From Oxalobacteraceae bacterium (GTDB lineage: Bacteria; Pseudomonadota; Gammaproteobacteria; Burkholderiales; Burkholderiaceae_D): a stretch of 42,732 nucleotides of DNA. The DNA lies in contig JANXTY010000066.1 in assembly GCA_025352145.1 (NCBI GenBank), positions 1-42,732 on the forward strand, given 5' to 3'. The notes beneath the pieces were generated by a model, which did no database searches, was not told the DNA's origin, and saw only the letters and a list, made by a program, of their open reading frames with translations. The translations under genes and the position numbers were made by a program. Below, one piece after another: positions 1 through 9,815 of the stretch. Each line of letters begins with the position of its first letter. The stretch's first letter is position 1.

Positions 1-56
1 TTCTTCGCGTATCCCGCTTCGGCAAAACTGATTTGGGTGGGAATGGGTGGTTTCAT
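1..56 (-). CDS. IS5-like transposase, N-terminal fragment cut by window edge
   Basis: A minus-strand reading frame starts with ATG at 54-56 and runs off the left edge after 18 codons. The visible peptide ends in QISFAEAGYAK, which resembles the 'TFAEAGYAKK' opening of IS5-family DDE transposases. An in-frame upstream ATG at 141-143 exists, but its predicted extension is basic and proline-rich and does not look like family sequence, so the 56 start is preferred. No inverted repeat could be fixed. The gene lies directly beside the IS1380-type transposase on the same strand, so this edge is a cluster of insertion sequences. Identification rests on a very short peptide. Confidence 0.5.
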   Translation of the reverse strand, partial: MKPPIPTQISFAEAGYAK

Positions 57-149
57 TTTGAGGGGCAGAGGTCGTTGGCACTTGTTCAGTAACGTTTGTA
101 TCGCATTTCGGTTGGCGTGTTCGGGGGGTAATCTGCGTTTCATTAGAGA

Positions 150-1523
150 TTAATCAAGGCGAATAAATAGGCGTAATTTCGCTGGAAAATCGAAGACATT
201 TGCGCCATCCCACAAGCCCTGCATCCATGTTCTTTGTTGCATTGCCAACGCCAGATTCAAGATGGATTTTCGGTTTTCCGTCGTGATGTACCCCGCCTTG
301 GCAAACAACTTGTAGCGCAGGGTTTGCAATGTGTGTTGCACTGATTGAGACGAGTGTTTCACTGCGCTGTTTTTAAGTAGCACCTGCCACAGTAAGCTCA
401 TCAAGTTGTACGCCAACATCACCGTGTTCAATGTCGCCTCGGTCGCCCAGAAATCCTTCATGTTGAAGCTATCAGCGGCGAAATCATATTTGAGTTCCTT
501 GATCCGGTTCTCACAGTCAGCGCGTCCCCGGTACGTGCGCCAGATTACTTGCGCAGGTAAATCGAGATCGGTCACCAGCGCAGAAAAGCGCCATTTGCCG
601 ATCACGGGATCATCGGCAAACAGGCTCAGAGACTTACCCTTTGGCGCAGTACGCTGTTCGATATGTTGGCGGATACCGATCACCCAGCGCGGCTTGCTCC
701 AGGCGTTAGCCTGATAAAGAAAGCGCGTCAGCTCGATACCTTCGACGGCGTTACCTTTTTCGTCTTGCAGCACCCACCAGCCGTCGGCATCTACCAGTGC
801 ACGTTGCAGCGGCTGGTTCTGACGCAGTGCGATCACGTAATGCATCTGCCTTTCCTCGATATGATCGAGAAAGGCGCTGTCGCTAAAACCGCTGTCGGCG
901 CGCAACAATGCGACTACTTTGCCGCCGAGCCGATGCAGGGTATTGGCCAAAAATGCCTGACCATTATTGGCTGAGCTACTGTTGCCGGGACGCAGCTGGC
1001 AATTGGCGATCATGCGCGTGTCGGCGACAAATGCCATCAGTCGATGGTGACTGGCTCGCCCGCGTTTGGCTCGGTTGTAGCCGCGCGCCGCGCCCTCTTG
1101 CGCACCGTAGCGGGTCATGACAGTGGAGTCTAAATCGAGCGTGATGCCATTGATCGATAGTTGGCTGAACATCCACTGATAGAGAGAATCCATCACCGAT
1201 TCATTAGTGCTTTGCGTAAATTTCTTAAACAGGCGCATGACGGCTTTGAAGTTGGCCATGCGTTTGATGCCGAACAGTCGCTTCAAAACGGGATCATGCC
1301 GTGTTACTTCGCCGTGTTCAAAACGATTGGCACCGCACCAGACTGAAAGCATGAACTGGGTGATCAGTTGTTCGGGACGATAACCGCGATTACTGCCCGG
1401 TTGCGGCAAACCAGAAGCAGTCAGCGCAGACTCAAATCCAAGGTGATCGAGCATACGCTTCATGATACCCATGCCGTCCTAGGCGGTGATCTCTTTGTCG
1501 CTAAAACGAAGGCCAAATTCCAT
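150..1523 (-). pseudogene. IS1380-family transposase interrupted by an amber codon
   Basis: The protein has the IS1380 (DDE group 1) pattern: LPQPGSNRGY, then SVWCGANRFEHGEV near the N-terminus, a central LRADSGF block, and a C-terminal RADCENRIKELKYDF block carrying the catalytic Glu region. The open frame usually called from 1472 begins too late. Reading upstream in the same frame gives MEFGLRFSDKEITA, a TAG at 1479-1481, then DGMGIMKRML. Relatives normally have a tryptophan (TGG) at the TAG, so this looks like a nonsense mutation in a 457-codon gene starting at 1523. Translation could restart at 1472 or 1463, giving about 440 aa without the N-terminal 17 residues. Everything downstream is intact, so inactivation appears recent. 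Inverted ends could not be fixed with certainty. Confidence 0.75.
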
Positions 1524-1602
1524 TATTTTCCCTGCACTGAAATCGCGATCATTTATTGTAGATCGAAAATGACCTGAAATTCATTGAAATCAATGACTTG
1601 CG

Positions 1603-1634
1603 CTAATGGCTTCCATTAGAAATTGGGGCTAATG
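1603..1634. repeat. CTAATGG repeats at the presumed IS1380 end
   Basis: CTAATGG (1603-1609) faces its exact inverse CCATTAG (1613-1619) across a 3-base loop, and CTAATGG recurs at 1628-1634. A related TTTCATTAG lies at about 131-140 on the other side of the transposase. The terminal inverted repeats of the IS may therefore lie here, giving an element of about 1.5 kb. No target duplication was identified. Confidence 0.3.
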
Positions 1635-1789
1635 GAAAATGTCGGATAAAAAAATAACGTCGATGGTTCGATGGGTCGATGTTAACTTGATGGGTTGTTT
1701 GGGAAATATTTTTAAATGTCCAATTGATCCAAATCACTACATTTCTCTGTTGCCCCTGAGAGGCAAATCATGGATAATGCGTACTCTTC

Positions 1790-1874
1790 GCCCGGGTGAT
1801 GAAATTGGTAGACGTAGGGGACTCAAAATCCCCCGCCGCAAGGCGTGCCGGTTCGAGTCCGGCCCCGGGCACCA
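1790..1874 (+). tRNA. tRNA-Leu (CAA anticodon)
   Basis: Cloverleaf read by eye: acceptor GCCCGGG (1790-1796) pairs with CCCGGGC (1864-1870). The anticodon stem GGGGA/TCCCC encloses loop CTCAAAA with anticodon CAA. A long variable arm follows, as in class II tRNAs, then the T arm GGTTCGAGTCC. The CCA end is encoded (1872-1874). Length is 85 nt. A hairpin terminator follows 9 bases later. Confidence 0.97.
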
Positions 1875-1882
1875 CGAATTTG

Positions 1883-1906
1883 ACGCACCTCTTCAGGTGC
1901 GTTTTT
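1883..1906 (+). terminator. Rho-independent terminator after tRNA-Leu(CAA)
   Basis: Eight-base stem ACGCACCT / AGGTGCGT with loop CTTC, followed by a run of T. It lies just after the tRNA, so the two leucine tRNAs are probably separate transcripts. Confidence 0.85.
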
Positions 1907-2069
1907 CATTGAGTAAATATTGAGTGCCTTAGTGGTCGGACAGTCCCGCTTCACTAAAATTGTTTGAGACATCATGCTCATTTTTTCATGTGCTGCGCTT
2001 ATTTGTTTTAAAGGTACTTTGTTAATTAAAAAAGCTGACTAGGGCTAATGCTAAAATGATCGGCTGTGC

Positions 2070-2156
2070 GCGGCTGTGGTGAAATAGGTAGACACAAGAG
2101 ACTTAAAATCTCTCGCTCGCAAGGGCGTGCCGGTTCGATTCCGGCCAGCCGCACCA
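2070..2156 (+). tRNA. tRNA-Leu (UAA anticodon)
   Basis: Acceptor GCGGCTG (2070-2076) pairs with CAGCCGC (2146-2152). The anticodon stem GAGA/TCTC encloses loop CTTAAAA with anticodon UAA. It has a long variable arm, T arm GGTTCGATTCC and an encoded CCA (2154-2156). Length is 87 nt. It is a second class II leucine tRNA about 200 bases after the first. Confidence 0.97.
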
Positions 2157-2391
2157 ATAACATGTTGCTTGGCGCAACGCATGCTGTTCTGTTCTTTTTG
2201 CGATCTCGAAAGATACGCTATCCTCACACAAGAATAAACTTGCCTGTAGTGGTTCCATCTTTTTTGCCTCAATATTCACCCCAATAATCCCGGGCGCGAG
2301 TGACGTCAGTTGCGCTAAGTCGTCGTGTAGTCAAAGGGGAAATCAAAGGGGGAAATAAAATTCTAAAGATATCCTTAGGTACAATTGCCCG

Positions 2392-3360
2392 ATGTTGTCA
2401 GAATTCGACCTGATTTCCCGATATTTTTCTCGCCCAAGTTGCTATGCGACGCTGGGAGTGGGGGACGATTGCGCGCTTCTTCCGCCTTGTCCTGGCATGC
2501 AAATGGCAATCTCAACGGACATGCTGGTGGAAGGGCGACATTTTTTCCCGTATGCGGATCCAGAGAAGCTTGGCCATAAATGCCTGGCGGTGAATTTATC
2601 GGATTTGGCGGCCATGGGTGCCACGCCTCGTGCGTTTACTCTCGCGCTCTCGTTACCGGAAGCCAACCCCAATTGGCTGGCTGCATTTTCTGAGGGATTA
2701 TTTGCGGTTGCCGATGCGCACGGTTGTGAACTCATTGGAGGGGACACCACCAAAGGACCGCTCACCATCTGCATCACTATCTTCGGCGAAATCCCGCCAG
2801 GACTCGCACTTCGACGTGATGCAGCACAGGCCGGTGACGATATCTGGGTTTCTGGAACACTCGGCGCGGCACGCATGGCTTTGGCGGTGTATCGTCACGA
2901 GTTAAGTATTGATGTGGCTATGCAGCATGCTGCTGCCGCTCGTTTACATACGCCCACGCCTCGCATTCCTCTGGGGCTTGCTTTGCGCGGTATTGCCCAT
3001 GCAGCCATCGATATTTCTGACGGATTGATCGGCGATTTGGGACATATTTTGGATCGCTCCAAATTGGGGGGCACCCTCAATGTAGATGCGTTACCTCATG
3101 GAGATATTTTGGCAGTCCTGCCGCCAGAAATGCGTCGTCGTTTCACTTTGGCCGGTGGTGATGACTATGAGCTTTGCTTTACTGCGCCTACCACCAACCG
3201 TGCTGCCGTTCTGGCGGCGGCACAATCTGCAGCGACGGCAGTAACGCGAGTTGGAACGATTGATGCCTCGCCGGGTCTGCGTTTGATAGATGCCAACGGA
3301 GCGATGATCAATCTACAATCGCTGGCACTTTCCTCTTTCGACCATTTTATTTCATCATGA
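2392..3360 (+). CDS. thiL: thiamine-monophosphate kinase ThiL
   Basis: ThiL phosphorylates thiamine monophosphate with ATP to give thiamine diphosphate, the last step of cofactor synthesis in the cytoplasm. The 322-residue protein matches the usual family length. It shows the expected motifs in order: GVGDDCALL (N-terminal metal/nucleotide site), STDMLVEGRHF, NLSDLAAMGA, GGDTTKGP, ISDGLIGDLG and GGDDYELCF. It overlaps pgpA by four bases (ATGA), so the two are translationally coupled. There is no clear ribosome binding site. A TACAAT at 2380-2385 lies so close to the ATG that a leaderless or very short-leader message is possible, but no good -35 was found. Confidence 0.95.
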   Translation: MLSEFDLISRYFSRPSCYATLGVGDDCALLPPCPGMQMAISTDMLVEGRHFFPYADPEKLGHKCLAVNLSDLAAMGATPRAFTLALSLPEANPNWLAAFSEGLFAVADAHGCELIGGDTTKGPLTICITIFGEIPPGLALRRDAAQAGDDIWVSGTLGAARMALAVYRHELSIDVAMQHAAAARLHTPTPRIPLGLALRGIAHAAIDISDGLIGDLGHILDRSKLGGTLNVDALPHGDILAVLPPEMRRRFTLAGGDDYELCFTAPTTNRAAVLAAAQSAATAVTRVGTIDASPGLRLIDANGAMINLQSLALSSFDHFISS

Positions 3361-3878
3361 CCATCTCAACAGCAGCTCAATCTGCCGAGCCCAAATCGAA
3401 CGCGCGTTTCATGTGGTCGCATTACTCGCATCTGATCGCGCTGGGATTTGGTAGTGGCCTCTCACCTATTATGCCCGGTACTTCAGGCACCTTGTTTGGT
3501 TGGGTTACATTTGTGATGATAAGCCAGCGCTGGCCGGATATTTTTACCCCCCTAACCTGGGGCATCATCATTATTATTGGTTTCGCAATTGGGGTCGGGG
3601 CCTGTGATAGAACCGGGCGCGATCTGGGTGTTTCTGATCACGGTAGTATGGTGTGGGATGAAATAATCGCATTTTGGTTGGTGCTCATTTTGATTATGCC
3701 CGCCAGTTTCTCGACCCAGTTATGGGCTTTCTTCTGGTTTCGCTTTTTTGACATGGTAAAGCCACCGCCCATTCAGCATTTTGACAGGTATATCAAAGGT
3801 GGTTTTGGCGTAATGTGGGATGATATCGTCGCAGCATTTTATACGTTGCTGATATTTGCATTGTGGCAGGTTATTTAG
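3357..3878 (+). CDS. pgpA: phosphatidylglycerophosphatase A
   Basis: PgpA dephosphorylates phosphatidylglycerol phosphate to phosphatidylglycerol at the inner membrane. The 173-residue protein has the family's N-terminal GFGSGLSPIMPGTSGT, the acidic VWDEIIAFW segment and the conserved FRFFDMVKPPPI motif, with three to four hydrophobic membrane segments. Its ATG overlaps the thiL stop. In many Burkholderiales thiL-pgpA is followed by cinA and then pyrF. Here an S24-type regulator occupies the cinA place. Confidence 0.95.
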   Translation: MTISTAAQSAEPKSNARFMWSHYSHLIALGFGSGLSPIMPGTSGTLFGWVTFVMISQRWPDIFTPLTWGIIIIIGFAIGVGACDRTGRDLGVSDHGSMVWDEIIAFWLVLILIMPASFSTQLWAFFWFRFFDMVKPPPIQHFDRYIKGGFGVMWDDIVAAFYTLLIFALWQVI

Positions 3879-4060
3879 GAAGCAATGAAATTCTGCGGAT
3901 ACTGTTTTGTTATCAGCATAGGGGTCCAATCTTCCTAAGATAGTCTCAACAAATAAGCATTTTTAGCGCAGTATGTTTCAGTAGATCCACATAGTAGGTA
4001 TACGACAACACGCAACCCGTGTATCTTTTCAGCCTAACCGATTATTTATTATTGCTTCCG

Positions 4061-4765
4061 ATGGCTCTTGGTAAAAACATTGAACGCTTGCGCAAAGCGA
4101 AAAACATGACCTTACGTGTGGTAGCAGATGCCGCAGGCACTGATCCGCAGGCGATCAAGGCATTGGAAACACGGGACTCAACGAGTTCGAAATATGCGCC
4201 TGCCTTGGCCAAATTATTTGGCATAAGCATTGAGATTTTGATGCAGGATAACGCGGACCTGGCGGTGTTTTCTTCTGCGGAAAATGCTGCTCCAAAATTG
4301 CCCTTGATTCCTGAAGACGAACTCAATAGCGATCCCGTCCATGACATTGAGGTGTGGCATATTGCGAAAGAAATGGGTTATACACTACGCTCAACAGTTA
4401 ATTCTCGGACTGTCGCACATATTAAGGTATCAGCTCAAGCCCTTCAATCCCTCAGTTTGTCGACATTCGAAAATTTAAAATTCATGGCGGCCTTCGGCGA
4501 TTCGATGGAATCCACTTTTTTTGATGGCGATGCATTGATTGTCGATACTGGCGAGACCGAGCTAAAAACCGATGCGATTTATGTGATTCTGATTGCCGGA
4601 GTACTTTTTGTAAAACGATTCCAACGACGACCGGGTGGAGATACCTTGATGATTTCAGATAACAAAAAATATGAACCGCACGTCATGAAAAGTGACGCAC
4701 CCCACCCATTTACGGTACTGGGCCGCGTTTTGATCGCGTTACCTGGAGCATCCCTCGATCTTTAG
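4061..4765 (+). CDS. XRE-type regulator with S24 (LexA/CI-like) peptidase domain
   Basis: Predicted DNA-binding repressor of 234 residues. The start is placed at ATG 4061 because the helix-turn-helix begins there (LGKNIERLRKAKNMTLRVVA). The longer frame from GTG 4019 adds only a hydrophobic stretch unlike the family. Residues 1-60 form the XRE domain and about 100-234 the S24 domain. Ser148 (GDSM) and Lys185 (VKRF) are 37 residues apart, the same spacing as LexA Ser119/Lys156, so the dyad looks intact. No Ala-Gly or Cys-Gly cleavage pair is visible about 25-40 residues before the serine, so classic RecA-stimulated self-cleavage is doubtful. Its target is unknown. No phage genes surround it. 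Confidence 0.85.
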   Translation: MALGKNIERLRKAKNMTLRVVADAAGTDPQAIKALETRDSTSSKYAPALAKLFGISIEILMQDNADLAVFSSAENAAPKLPLIPEDELNSDPVHDIEVWHIAKEMGYTLRSTVNSRTVAHIKVSAQALQSLSLSTFENLKFMAAFGDSMESTFFDGDALIVDTGETELKTDAIYVILIAGVLFVKRFQRRPGGDTLMISDNKKYEPHVMKSDAPHPFTVLGRVLIALPGASLDL

Positions 4766-4796
4766 TGGTGAAGTGATGAGAGTGGATCGAAAGAAA

Positions 4797-5624
4797 TTAA
4801 AGCCGAAAACGATTGATTTCATCCCGTGTCTCAAGCGCTATCCGCCGCGCTGCCATTGCGAAATTTTCCCCTGCATTTTTGTCCGGTGTGGCATATAAAA
4901 TGGCACGCGATGAATTAATTATCATCCCACTACCATTCGTTGTTTTGCCTGCGGCGACCGTCGCCCTTATGTCGCCACCTTGCGCTCCGATGCCGGGCAC
5001 TAACAGGGGCATATTGCCGACGATGGCGCGCACTTGTGCTAACTCATTTGGGAAGGTCGCACCGACGACCAAAGCGCATTGCCCATTCCTATTCCATTTT
5101 TCCGTAACCAGTTGGGCTACGTGTTGGTACAAGGGTTTGCCATTGACATTGAGAAATTGCAGATCAGATCCACCCGGGTTAGAGGTACGACAAAGAATGA
5201 TGGCACCACGATCTTTCCATTCCATATAAGGCGCTATCGAATCGCCACCCATATAAGGATTGAGTGTCACCGCATCAGCACCATAACGTTCAAATGCTTC
5301 GCGTGCGTATTGTTCCGCGGTCGCACCGATATCGCCACGTTTGGCATCGAGAATGATCGGGATCTGTGGGTACGCCTGGCGTAGATAAGTACAGATTTGT
5401 TCCAGTTGATCTTCTGCTCGCAATGCGGAAAAATAGGCAATCTGAGGTTTGAAGGAACATGCAAGATCCGCGGTGGCATCGATGATTGTCTTGCAAAACG
5501 TAAATATGCCATCGGGTTGTGATTGCAGGTGGGGTGGAAATTTGTTTGGGTCAGGATCTAGTCCGACGCAGAGTAAGGAATTGTTCGAGGCCCAGACGGC
5601 AGATAATTTTTGAATAAAGGTCAT
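4797..5624 (-). CDS. pyrF: orotidine 5'-phosphate decarboxylase, type 2
   Basis: PyrF decarboxylates orotidine monophosphate to UMP, the last step of de novo pyrimidine synthesis. The sequence shows LCVGLDPDP near the start, the catalytic [10 protein letters not shown] block of type 2 enzymes, [11 protein letters not shown] and [11 protein letters not shown]. The start is put at ATG 5622-5624 (MTFIQKL), where family homology begins. The frame is open to a TTG at 5648, which would add eight residues. Length is 275 aa, normal for type 2. The gene is convergent with the S24 regulator and lies downstream of prpD on the same strand, separated by about 190 bases. Confidence 0.95.
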   Translation of the reverse strand: MTFIQKLSAVWASNNSLLCVGLDPDPNKFPPHLQSQPDGIFTFCKTIIDATADLACSFKPQIAYFSALRAEDQLEQICTYLRQAYPQIPIILDAKRGDIGATAEQYAREAFERYGADAVTLNPYMGGDSIAPYMEWKDRGAIILCRTSNPGGSDLQFLNVNGKPLYQHVAQLVTEKWNRNGQCALVVGATFPNELAQVRAIVGNMPLLVPGIGAQGGDIRATVAAGKTTNGSGMIINSSRAILYATPDKNAGENFAMAARRIALETRDEINRFRL

Positions 5625-5814
5625 GATGGAGGTTGACAAAGGCGACAACCTATATTGTAACTTGCCGACCGCTTGGTACGGATTCGTTTTGGCCAGCGGT
5701 TATTTGTCGCTAGCCATCAATGGTGTAATAAAAACGCGTGCCGAAAAAATAGTTTATGCAATGTTCGGTTCGGAAGGAATTATTTTTTGAGAAAAAATAG
5801 AATGCCTGTCGTCT

Positions 5815-7263
5815 TCACACGTACAAATCAACATATTCATGCACAGGCATATTTTCGATTCGGTTCTGATCGAGTGAAACATCAAGAATCGCTTTTTGCT
5901 GTTTGGGGGCGAATTGTCGCGCCAGATTAGTTTTAAATTTTTCTTCCAGCAATGGAATTCCCTCTTTGCGACGGCGTGCATGGCCAATCGGATATTCGAC
6001 TACGATTTCATCGAGCGTGCGACCATCATTCAATTCTAGCGTCAGCGCATTGGCGATAGAGCGTTTTTCAGGGTCATGGTAATCGGCGGTAAAACGTTTA
6101 TCTTCGATACAAACAATTTTATCTCTCAGCGCATCAATCCGACTGTCGGCGGCAACTTTATCCTCGTAATCTGCAGCTGTCAGGCGCCCAAAAATAAGCG
6201 GCATCGCTACCATATACTGGATGCAATGATCGCGGTCTGCAGGGTTATTCAGCGGTCCTTTTTTGTCGATAATACGAATACAGGCTTCGTGTGTGCGAAT
6301 GAGGATGCTTTTGATGTCGATTGCTGATTTTCCCATTTTGGTAAGTTGTTTATGCAAGTGCATCGCTGCTTCGACCGCTGTCTGGGAATGAAATTCAGCA
6401 GGGAATGAAATTTTGAACAATACGTTTTCCATCACGTACGAACCATAGGGGCGTTGGAATTGGAAGGGTTTTCCCTTAAACAGCACATCATAAAACCCCC
6501 ATGTCTTGGCGCTCAATACCGATGGGTATCCCATCTCGCCGGTTTTTGCCATTAACGCCAAACGCACTGCCCGTGATGTTGCATCACCAGCGGCCCACGA
6601 TTTGCGCGAACCCGTATTAGGTGAATGACGATAGGTGCGCAAGGATTGTCCATCCACCCAAGCTAGTGAGACCGCATTGAGAATCTCATCGCGATTCAAC
6701 CCCAGTAGCTGGGCTACCACTGCGGTTGAGGCGATCTTGACTAATATGACGTGATCCAATCCCACTTTATTAAAGGAATTTTCCAATGCAATGCAGCCTT
6801 GAATCTCATGCGCTTTGATCATGGCGGTTAAGACATCCTTCATTAGCAAGGGAGATTTTCCGGCGGCGATTGCAGTGCGTGAAAGCCAGTCAGCAACCGC
6901 TAAAATGGCGCCTAAATTGTCCGAAGGATGTCCCCATTCTGCTGCGAGCCAGGTATCGTTAAAGTCGAGCCAGCGTATCATTGCGCCGATATTGAATGCT
7001 GCTTGCACCGGATCGAGTTGGAATGCGGTACCGGGTACTTTGGCACCATTGGGAACAATCGTACCGGGAACAATGGGCCCCATTAATTTTTTGCACGCTG
7101 GATATTCCAGTGCTTCCAAACCACAGCCGAGGGTATCGATCAAGCAGTTACGCGCAGTGTCGAAAGCGAGGAGCGAATCAATTTTATAATTCATTACATA
7201 GTCGACGATACCGATAATTTCCGAGTCAAATTCGGTACGAATATGGGAGATGTGTGCTGACAT
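5815..7263 (-). CDS. prpD: 2-methylcitrate dehydratase PrpD
   Basis: PrpD dehydrates 2-methylcitrate to 2-methyl-cis-aconitate in the methylcitrate cycle of propionate breakdown. The 482-residue product has the MmgE/PrpD family pattern, including [47 protein letters not shown] and HAACIRI-like HEACIRII. The start at 7263 (MSAHISHIR) has AGGA seven bases upstream. The frame is open further upstream, but that extension runs into the prpC gene and is discarded. It is the last gene of prpB-prpC-prpD, 79 bases after prpC. PrpD enzymes do not use an iron-sulphur cluster. Confidence 0.95.
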   Translation of the reverse strand: MSAHISHIRTEFDSEIIGIVDYVMNYKIDSLLAFDTARNCLIDTLGCGLEALEYPACKKLMGPIVPGTIVPNGAKVPGTAFQLDPVQAAFNIGAMIRWLDFNDTWLAAEWGHPSDNLGAILAVADWLSRTAIAAGKSPLLMKDVLTAMIKAHEIQGCIALENSFNKVGLDHVILVKIASTAVVAQLLGLNRDEILNAVSLAWVDGQSLRTYRHSPNTGSRKSWAAGDATSRAVRLALMAKTGEMGYPSVLSAKTWGFYDVLFKGKPFQFQRPYGSYVMENVLFKISFPAEFHSQTAVEAAMHLHKQLTKMGKSAIDIKSILIRTHEACIRIIDKKGPLNNPADRDHCIQYMVAMPLIFGRLTAADYEDKVAADSRIDALRDKIVCIEDKRFTADYHDPEKRSIANALTLELNDGRTLDEIVVEYPIGHARRRKEGIPLLEEKFKTNLARQFAPKQQKAILDVSLDQNRIENMPVHEYVDLYV

Positions 7264-7342
7264 TTTTTTCCTGTCTAAAGGAGGGAATGGCGGTTTAAAA
7301 AATCTGTTTTCGGTAACGAGTTCTACCCTATTTCCTGGTGGA

Positions 7343-8497
7343 TTATGTGCGCTCGGCAATAGGCACAAATAATTGATCTTCCGGCCCGACATAATTGGCC
7401 GATGGCCGAATAATTTTGTTGTCAATGCGCTGTTCAATAATGTGTGCAGCCCAGCCTGATGTGCGGGCAATCACGAACAACGGCGTGAACATGGCAGTCG
7501 GTATCTCCATCATGTGGTATGACACGGCAGAGAACCAATCAAGGTTAGGAAACATTTTTTTAGCCTGCCACATGACTGTCTCTAAACGCTCCGCGATGTC
7601 GAACATTTTGCTTGAACCGCTATCTTGCGACAGCGAACGCGCTACCTCCTTGATCACTTTATTGCGTGGATCGGATACGGTGTAGACCGGGTGTCCGAAG
7701 CCAATAACGACCTCCTTGTTGGCGACACGTTGCCATATGTCTGCCTCAGCTTCATCTGGATTCGCATAGCGTTTCTGAATGTCAAATGCAGCTTCATTCG
7801 CACCGCCATGTTTCGGTCCACGCAATGCTCCGATGGCGCCCGTCATCGCGGAATACATATCCGATCCTGTACTAGCGATAACGCGGGCGGTAAATGTTGA
7901 AGCATTGAATTCGTGTTCGGCATACAAAATCAATGAGGTGTGCATCGCTTTTTCCCACAACGGCGATGGTTTTTTTCCGTGCAATAAATGAAGAAAATGC
8001 CCACCAATGGAATCGTCATCTGTTTCGACATTGATACGTTTGCTGTGGTGGCTGTAGTGATACCAGTACAGTAGCATCGAGCCACATGAAGCGAGTAGAC
8101 GGTATGCGATGTCGCGTGCATCGGGCGCATGGCGTTCTTCTTTTTCCGGCAATAGGCAACCGAGTGCTGATACGCCGGTGCGCATGACATCCATCGGATG
8201 CGTTGATGCTGGCAATAGCTCCAACACGGCTTTCACGGTCACAGGTAGTCCGCGCAATGTTTTTAGTTTTATTTTGTAACTTGTGAGCTCAGCGAGTGTG
8301 GGCAATTTTCCAGCCACCAAAAGATAGGCAATTTCTTCGAACTCACAATTGGCTGCCAGATCCAAAATGTTGTAGCCGCGATAGTGCAAATCATTGCCGG
8401 TTTTCCCTACCGAACATAGTGCCGTGTTGCTTGCTGCAACACCTGACAAGGCGACTGATTTTTTGGGTTTAAAACTGACCGATGGTTGGTCACTCAT
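7343..8497 (-). CDS. prpC: 2-methylcitrate synthase PrpC
   Basis: PrpC condenses propionyl-CoA with oxaloacetate to 2-methylcitrate. The 384-residue protein is of the citrate synthase fold: [10 protein letters not shown] near the N-terminus, [12 protein letters not shown] with the catalytic histidine, [13 protein letters not shown], and the [13 protein letters not shown] block. The start at 8497 (MSDQPSVSF) follows a GAGGAAAAA ribosome site. The longer frame to 8533 has no homology. The gene lies 42 bases downstream of prpB. Methylcitrate synthases and citrate synthases are similar, and the call of PrpC rests mainly on the prp context and length. Confidence 0.95.
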   Translation of the reverse strand: MSDQPSVSFKPKKSVALSGVAASNTALCSVGKTGNDLHYRGYNILDLAANCEFEEIAYLLVAGKLPTLAELTSYKIKLKTLRGLPVTVKAVLELLPASTHPMDVMRTGVSALGCLLPEKEERHAPDARDIAYRLLASCGSMLLYWYHYSHHSKRINVETDDDSIGGHFLHLLHGKKPSPLWEKAMHTSLILYAEHEFNASTFTARVIASTGSDMYSAMTGAIGALRGPKHGGANEAAFDIQKRYANPDEAEADIWQRVANKEVVIGFGHPVYTVSDPRNKVIKEVARSLSQDSGSSKMFDIAERLETVMWQAKKMFPNLDWFSAVSYHMMEIPTAMFTPLFVIARTSGWAAHIIEQRIDNKIIRPSANYVGPEDQLFVPIAERT

Positions 8498-8539
8498 AAT
8501 TTTTTCCTCGCAACATGATTTTGCCGTGAACATTGACCG

Positions 8540-9427
8540 TTATTTTTTCTGTGCTGCGAAAAGGGCATCCAGCTTTTGCTCAAAATCGTGGTAATGGATA
8601 CATTCGTACAATTCCATCCGCGTCTGCATGGTATCGAGAACCTGTGCTTGCGTACCGTCGCGCCGAATCGTGTGGTAGACGTTTTCGGCGGCCTTATTCA
8701 TGGCCCGAAATGCCGATAATGGATACAACGCCAAACGCACGCCCGCCGACCTCAATTCATCTATAGTAAAAAGTGGGGTCAGGCCGAATTCAGTGATGTT
8801 CGCCAGTATGGGTGCCTTCACTCCCTCGGTAAAGCGTTTATACATCGCCAATTCTGTTATCGCTTCAGGAAAAATCATGTCTGCACCCGCTTCGATGCAC
8901 GCCACCGCACGCTCTAGAGCAGAATCGAATCCTTCTACCGCGAGCGCATCGGTACGCGCCATGATGACAAAATTTTCATCTGTGCGCGCATCGACCGCCG
9001 CCTTGATTCGATCTACCATTTCCTGCTGGCTAATGATTTCCTTATTCGGTCGGTGACCGCAGCGCTTTGCGCCGACCTGATCTTCAATATGTAATCCGGC
9101 AGCACCGAACTTCACCATTGATTTCACTGTACGCGCTACATTAAAGGCAGAAAAACCAAAACCAGTATCTACATCTACCAACAGCGGCACATCGCATACA
9201 TCCGTGATCCTGCGTACATCGGTGAGTACATCATCTAGTGTAGAGATTCCCAAATCAGGTAAGCCAAGGGAGCCCGCAGCCACTCCGCCGCCAGAGAGAT
9301 AGATCGCTTTAAAGCCCGCGCGTTTAGCCAATAAAGCGTGATTGGCATTAATCGTCCCTGCTATTTGTAGCGGCGATTCTTCTTGCACCGCACGACGAAA
9401 AGCTGCACCGGCAGAATGTTGCATCAT
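8540..9427 (-). CDS. prpB: 2-methylisocitrate lyase PrpB
   Basis: PrpB cleaves 2-methylisocitrate to pyruvate and succinate. The 295-residue protein belongs to the isocitrate lyase/PEP mutase superfamily. Visible motifs are [18 protein letters not shown], the metal-binding [10 protein letters not shown], the active-site KRCGHRPNK loop and [22 protein letters not shown] precedes paired ATG codons at 9427 and 9424. It is the first gene of the prp operon and is divergent from glnA across about 390 bases. The usual sigma-54-dependent activator PrpR is not encoded in this window, so control of the operon cannot be read here. Confidence 0.96.
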   Translation of the reverse strand: MMQHSAGAAFRRAVQEESPLQIAGTINANHALLAKRAGFKAIYLSGGGVAAGSLGLPDLGISTLDDVLTDVRRITDVCDVPLLVDVDTGFGFSAFNVARTVKSMVKFGAAGLHIEDQVGAKRCGHRPNKEIISQQEMVDRIKAAVDARTDENFVIMARTDALAVEGFDSALERAVACIEAGADMIFPEAITELAMYKRFTEGVKAPILANITEFGLTPLFTIDELRSAGVRLALYPLSAFRAMNKAAENVYHTIRRDGTQAQVLDTMQTRMELYECIHYHDFEQKLDALFAAQKK

Positions 9428-9532
9428 TTATTCACCTTTCCTGAAATTTTCAGCGTTGTCCTCAGATATCGAATTGTATTGCACGCACACTTTTAAGTTG
9501 AAATCGTATTCTTCGAAAGAAGGTATGAGAAT

Positions 9533-9565
9533 TGCACCAAATAGGCCTGGCGCACTATTTTTGTG
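9533..9565 (+). promoter_or_regulatory. possible NtrC binding region upstream of glnA
   Basis: TGCACCA at 9533-9539 faces TGGCGCA at 9548-9554, and GCACTATTTTTGTGA (9552-9566) resembles an enhancer of the TGCACTA-N3-TGGTGCA type. The first pair has 8 rather than about 3 bases between arms, so the match is imperfect. The position, about 110-130 bases upstream of a sigma-54 promoter, suits an enhancer. It is also inside the prpB leader on the other strand. Confidence 0.4.
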
Positions 9566-9666
9566 ATTTTCTTAAAAAGACGCACAAAAAAAGAACGTTT
9601 ATCCGATTCCGATGAGCAGTTATTGTGACGAGATGGAACGAAAGGTCGCAGATTTTGCTCCCGTCT

Positions 9667-9683
9667 CTGGCATAGAATCTGCT
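9667..9683 (+). promoter_or_regulatory. sigma-54 promoter of glnA
   Basis: CTGGCATAGAATCTGCT matches the -24/-12 consensus YTGGCAYRNNNNYTGCW. The GG and GC dinucleotides are exactly 12 bases apart. It lies 133 bases before the glnA start codon. With ntrB and ntrC downstream this predicts nitrogen-limited transcription of glnA by RpoN and phosphorylated NtrC. Confidence 0.75.
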
Positions 9684-9815
9684 ATCATCCTGAACTGAGT
9701 TCTGGTCGCGCCTCCATTTGCCGTTTAGTTTTGATGGCGGGCACGTACATTATTACGCACACAGCCGACTCATCACCCCCAATTCGACCCATTTTGTTAA
9801 TTCAGGAGATTTTGT

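Noticed and set aside
5749-5805. AT-rich inverted repeat between prpD and pyrF as terminator
   Set aside because: The stem is only A/T pairs and no convincing T run follows on the coding strand.
9533-9554. Exact NtrC dyad
   Set aside because: The spacing between arms is about five bases too long, so it is kept only as a possible site.
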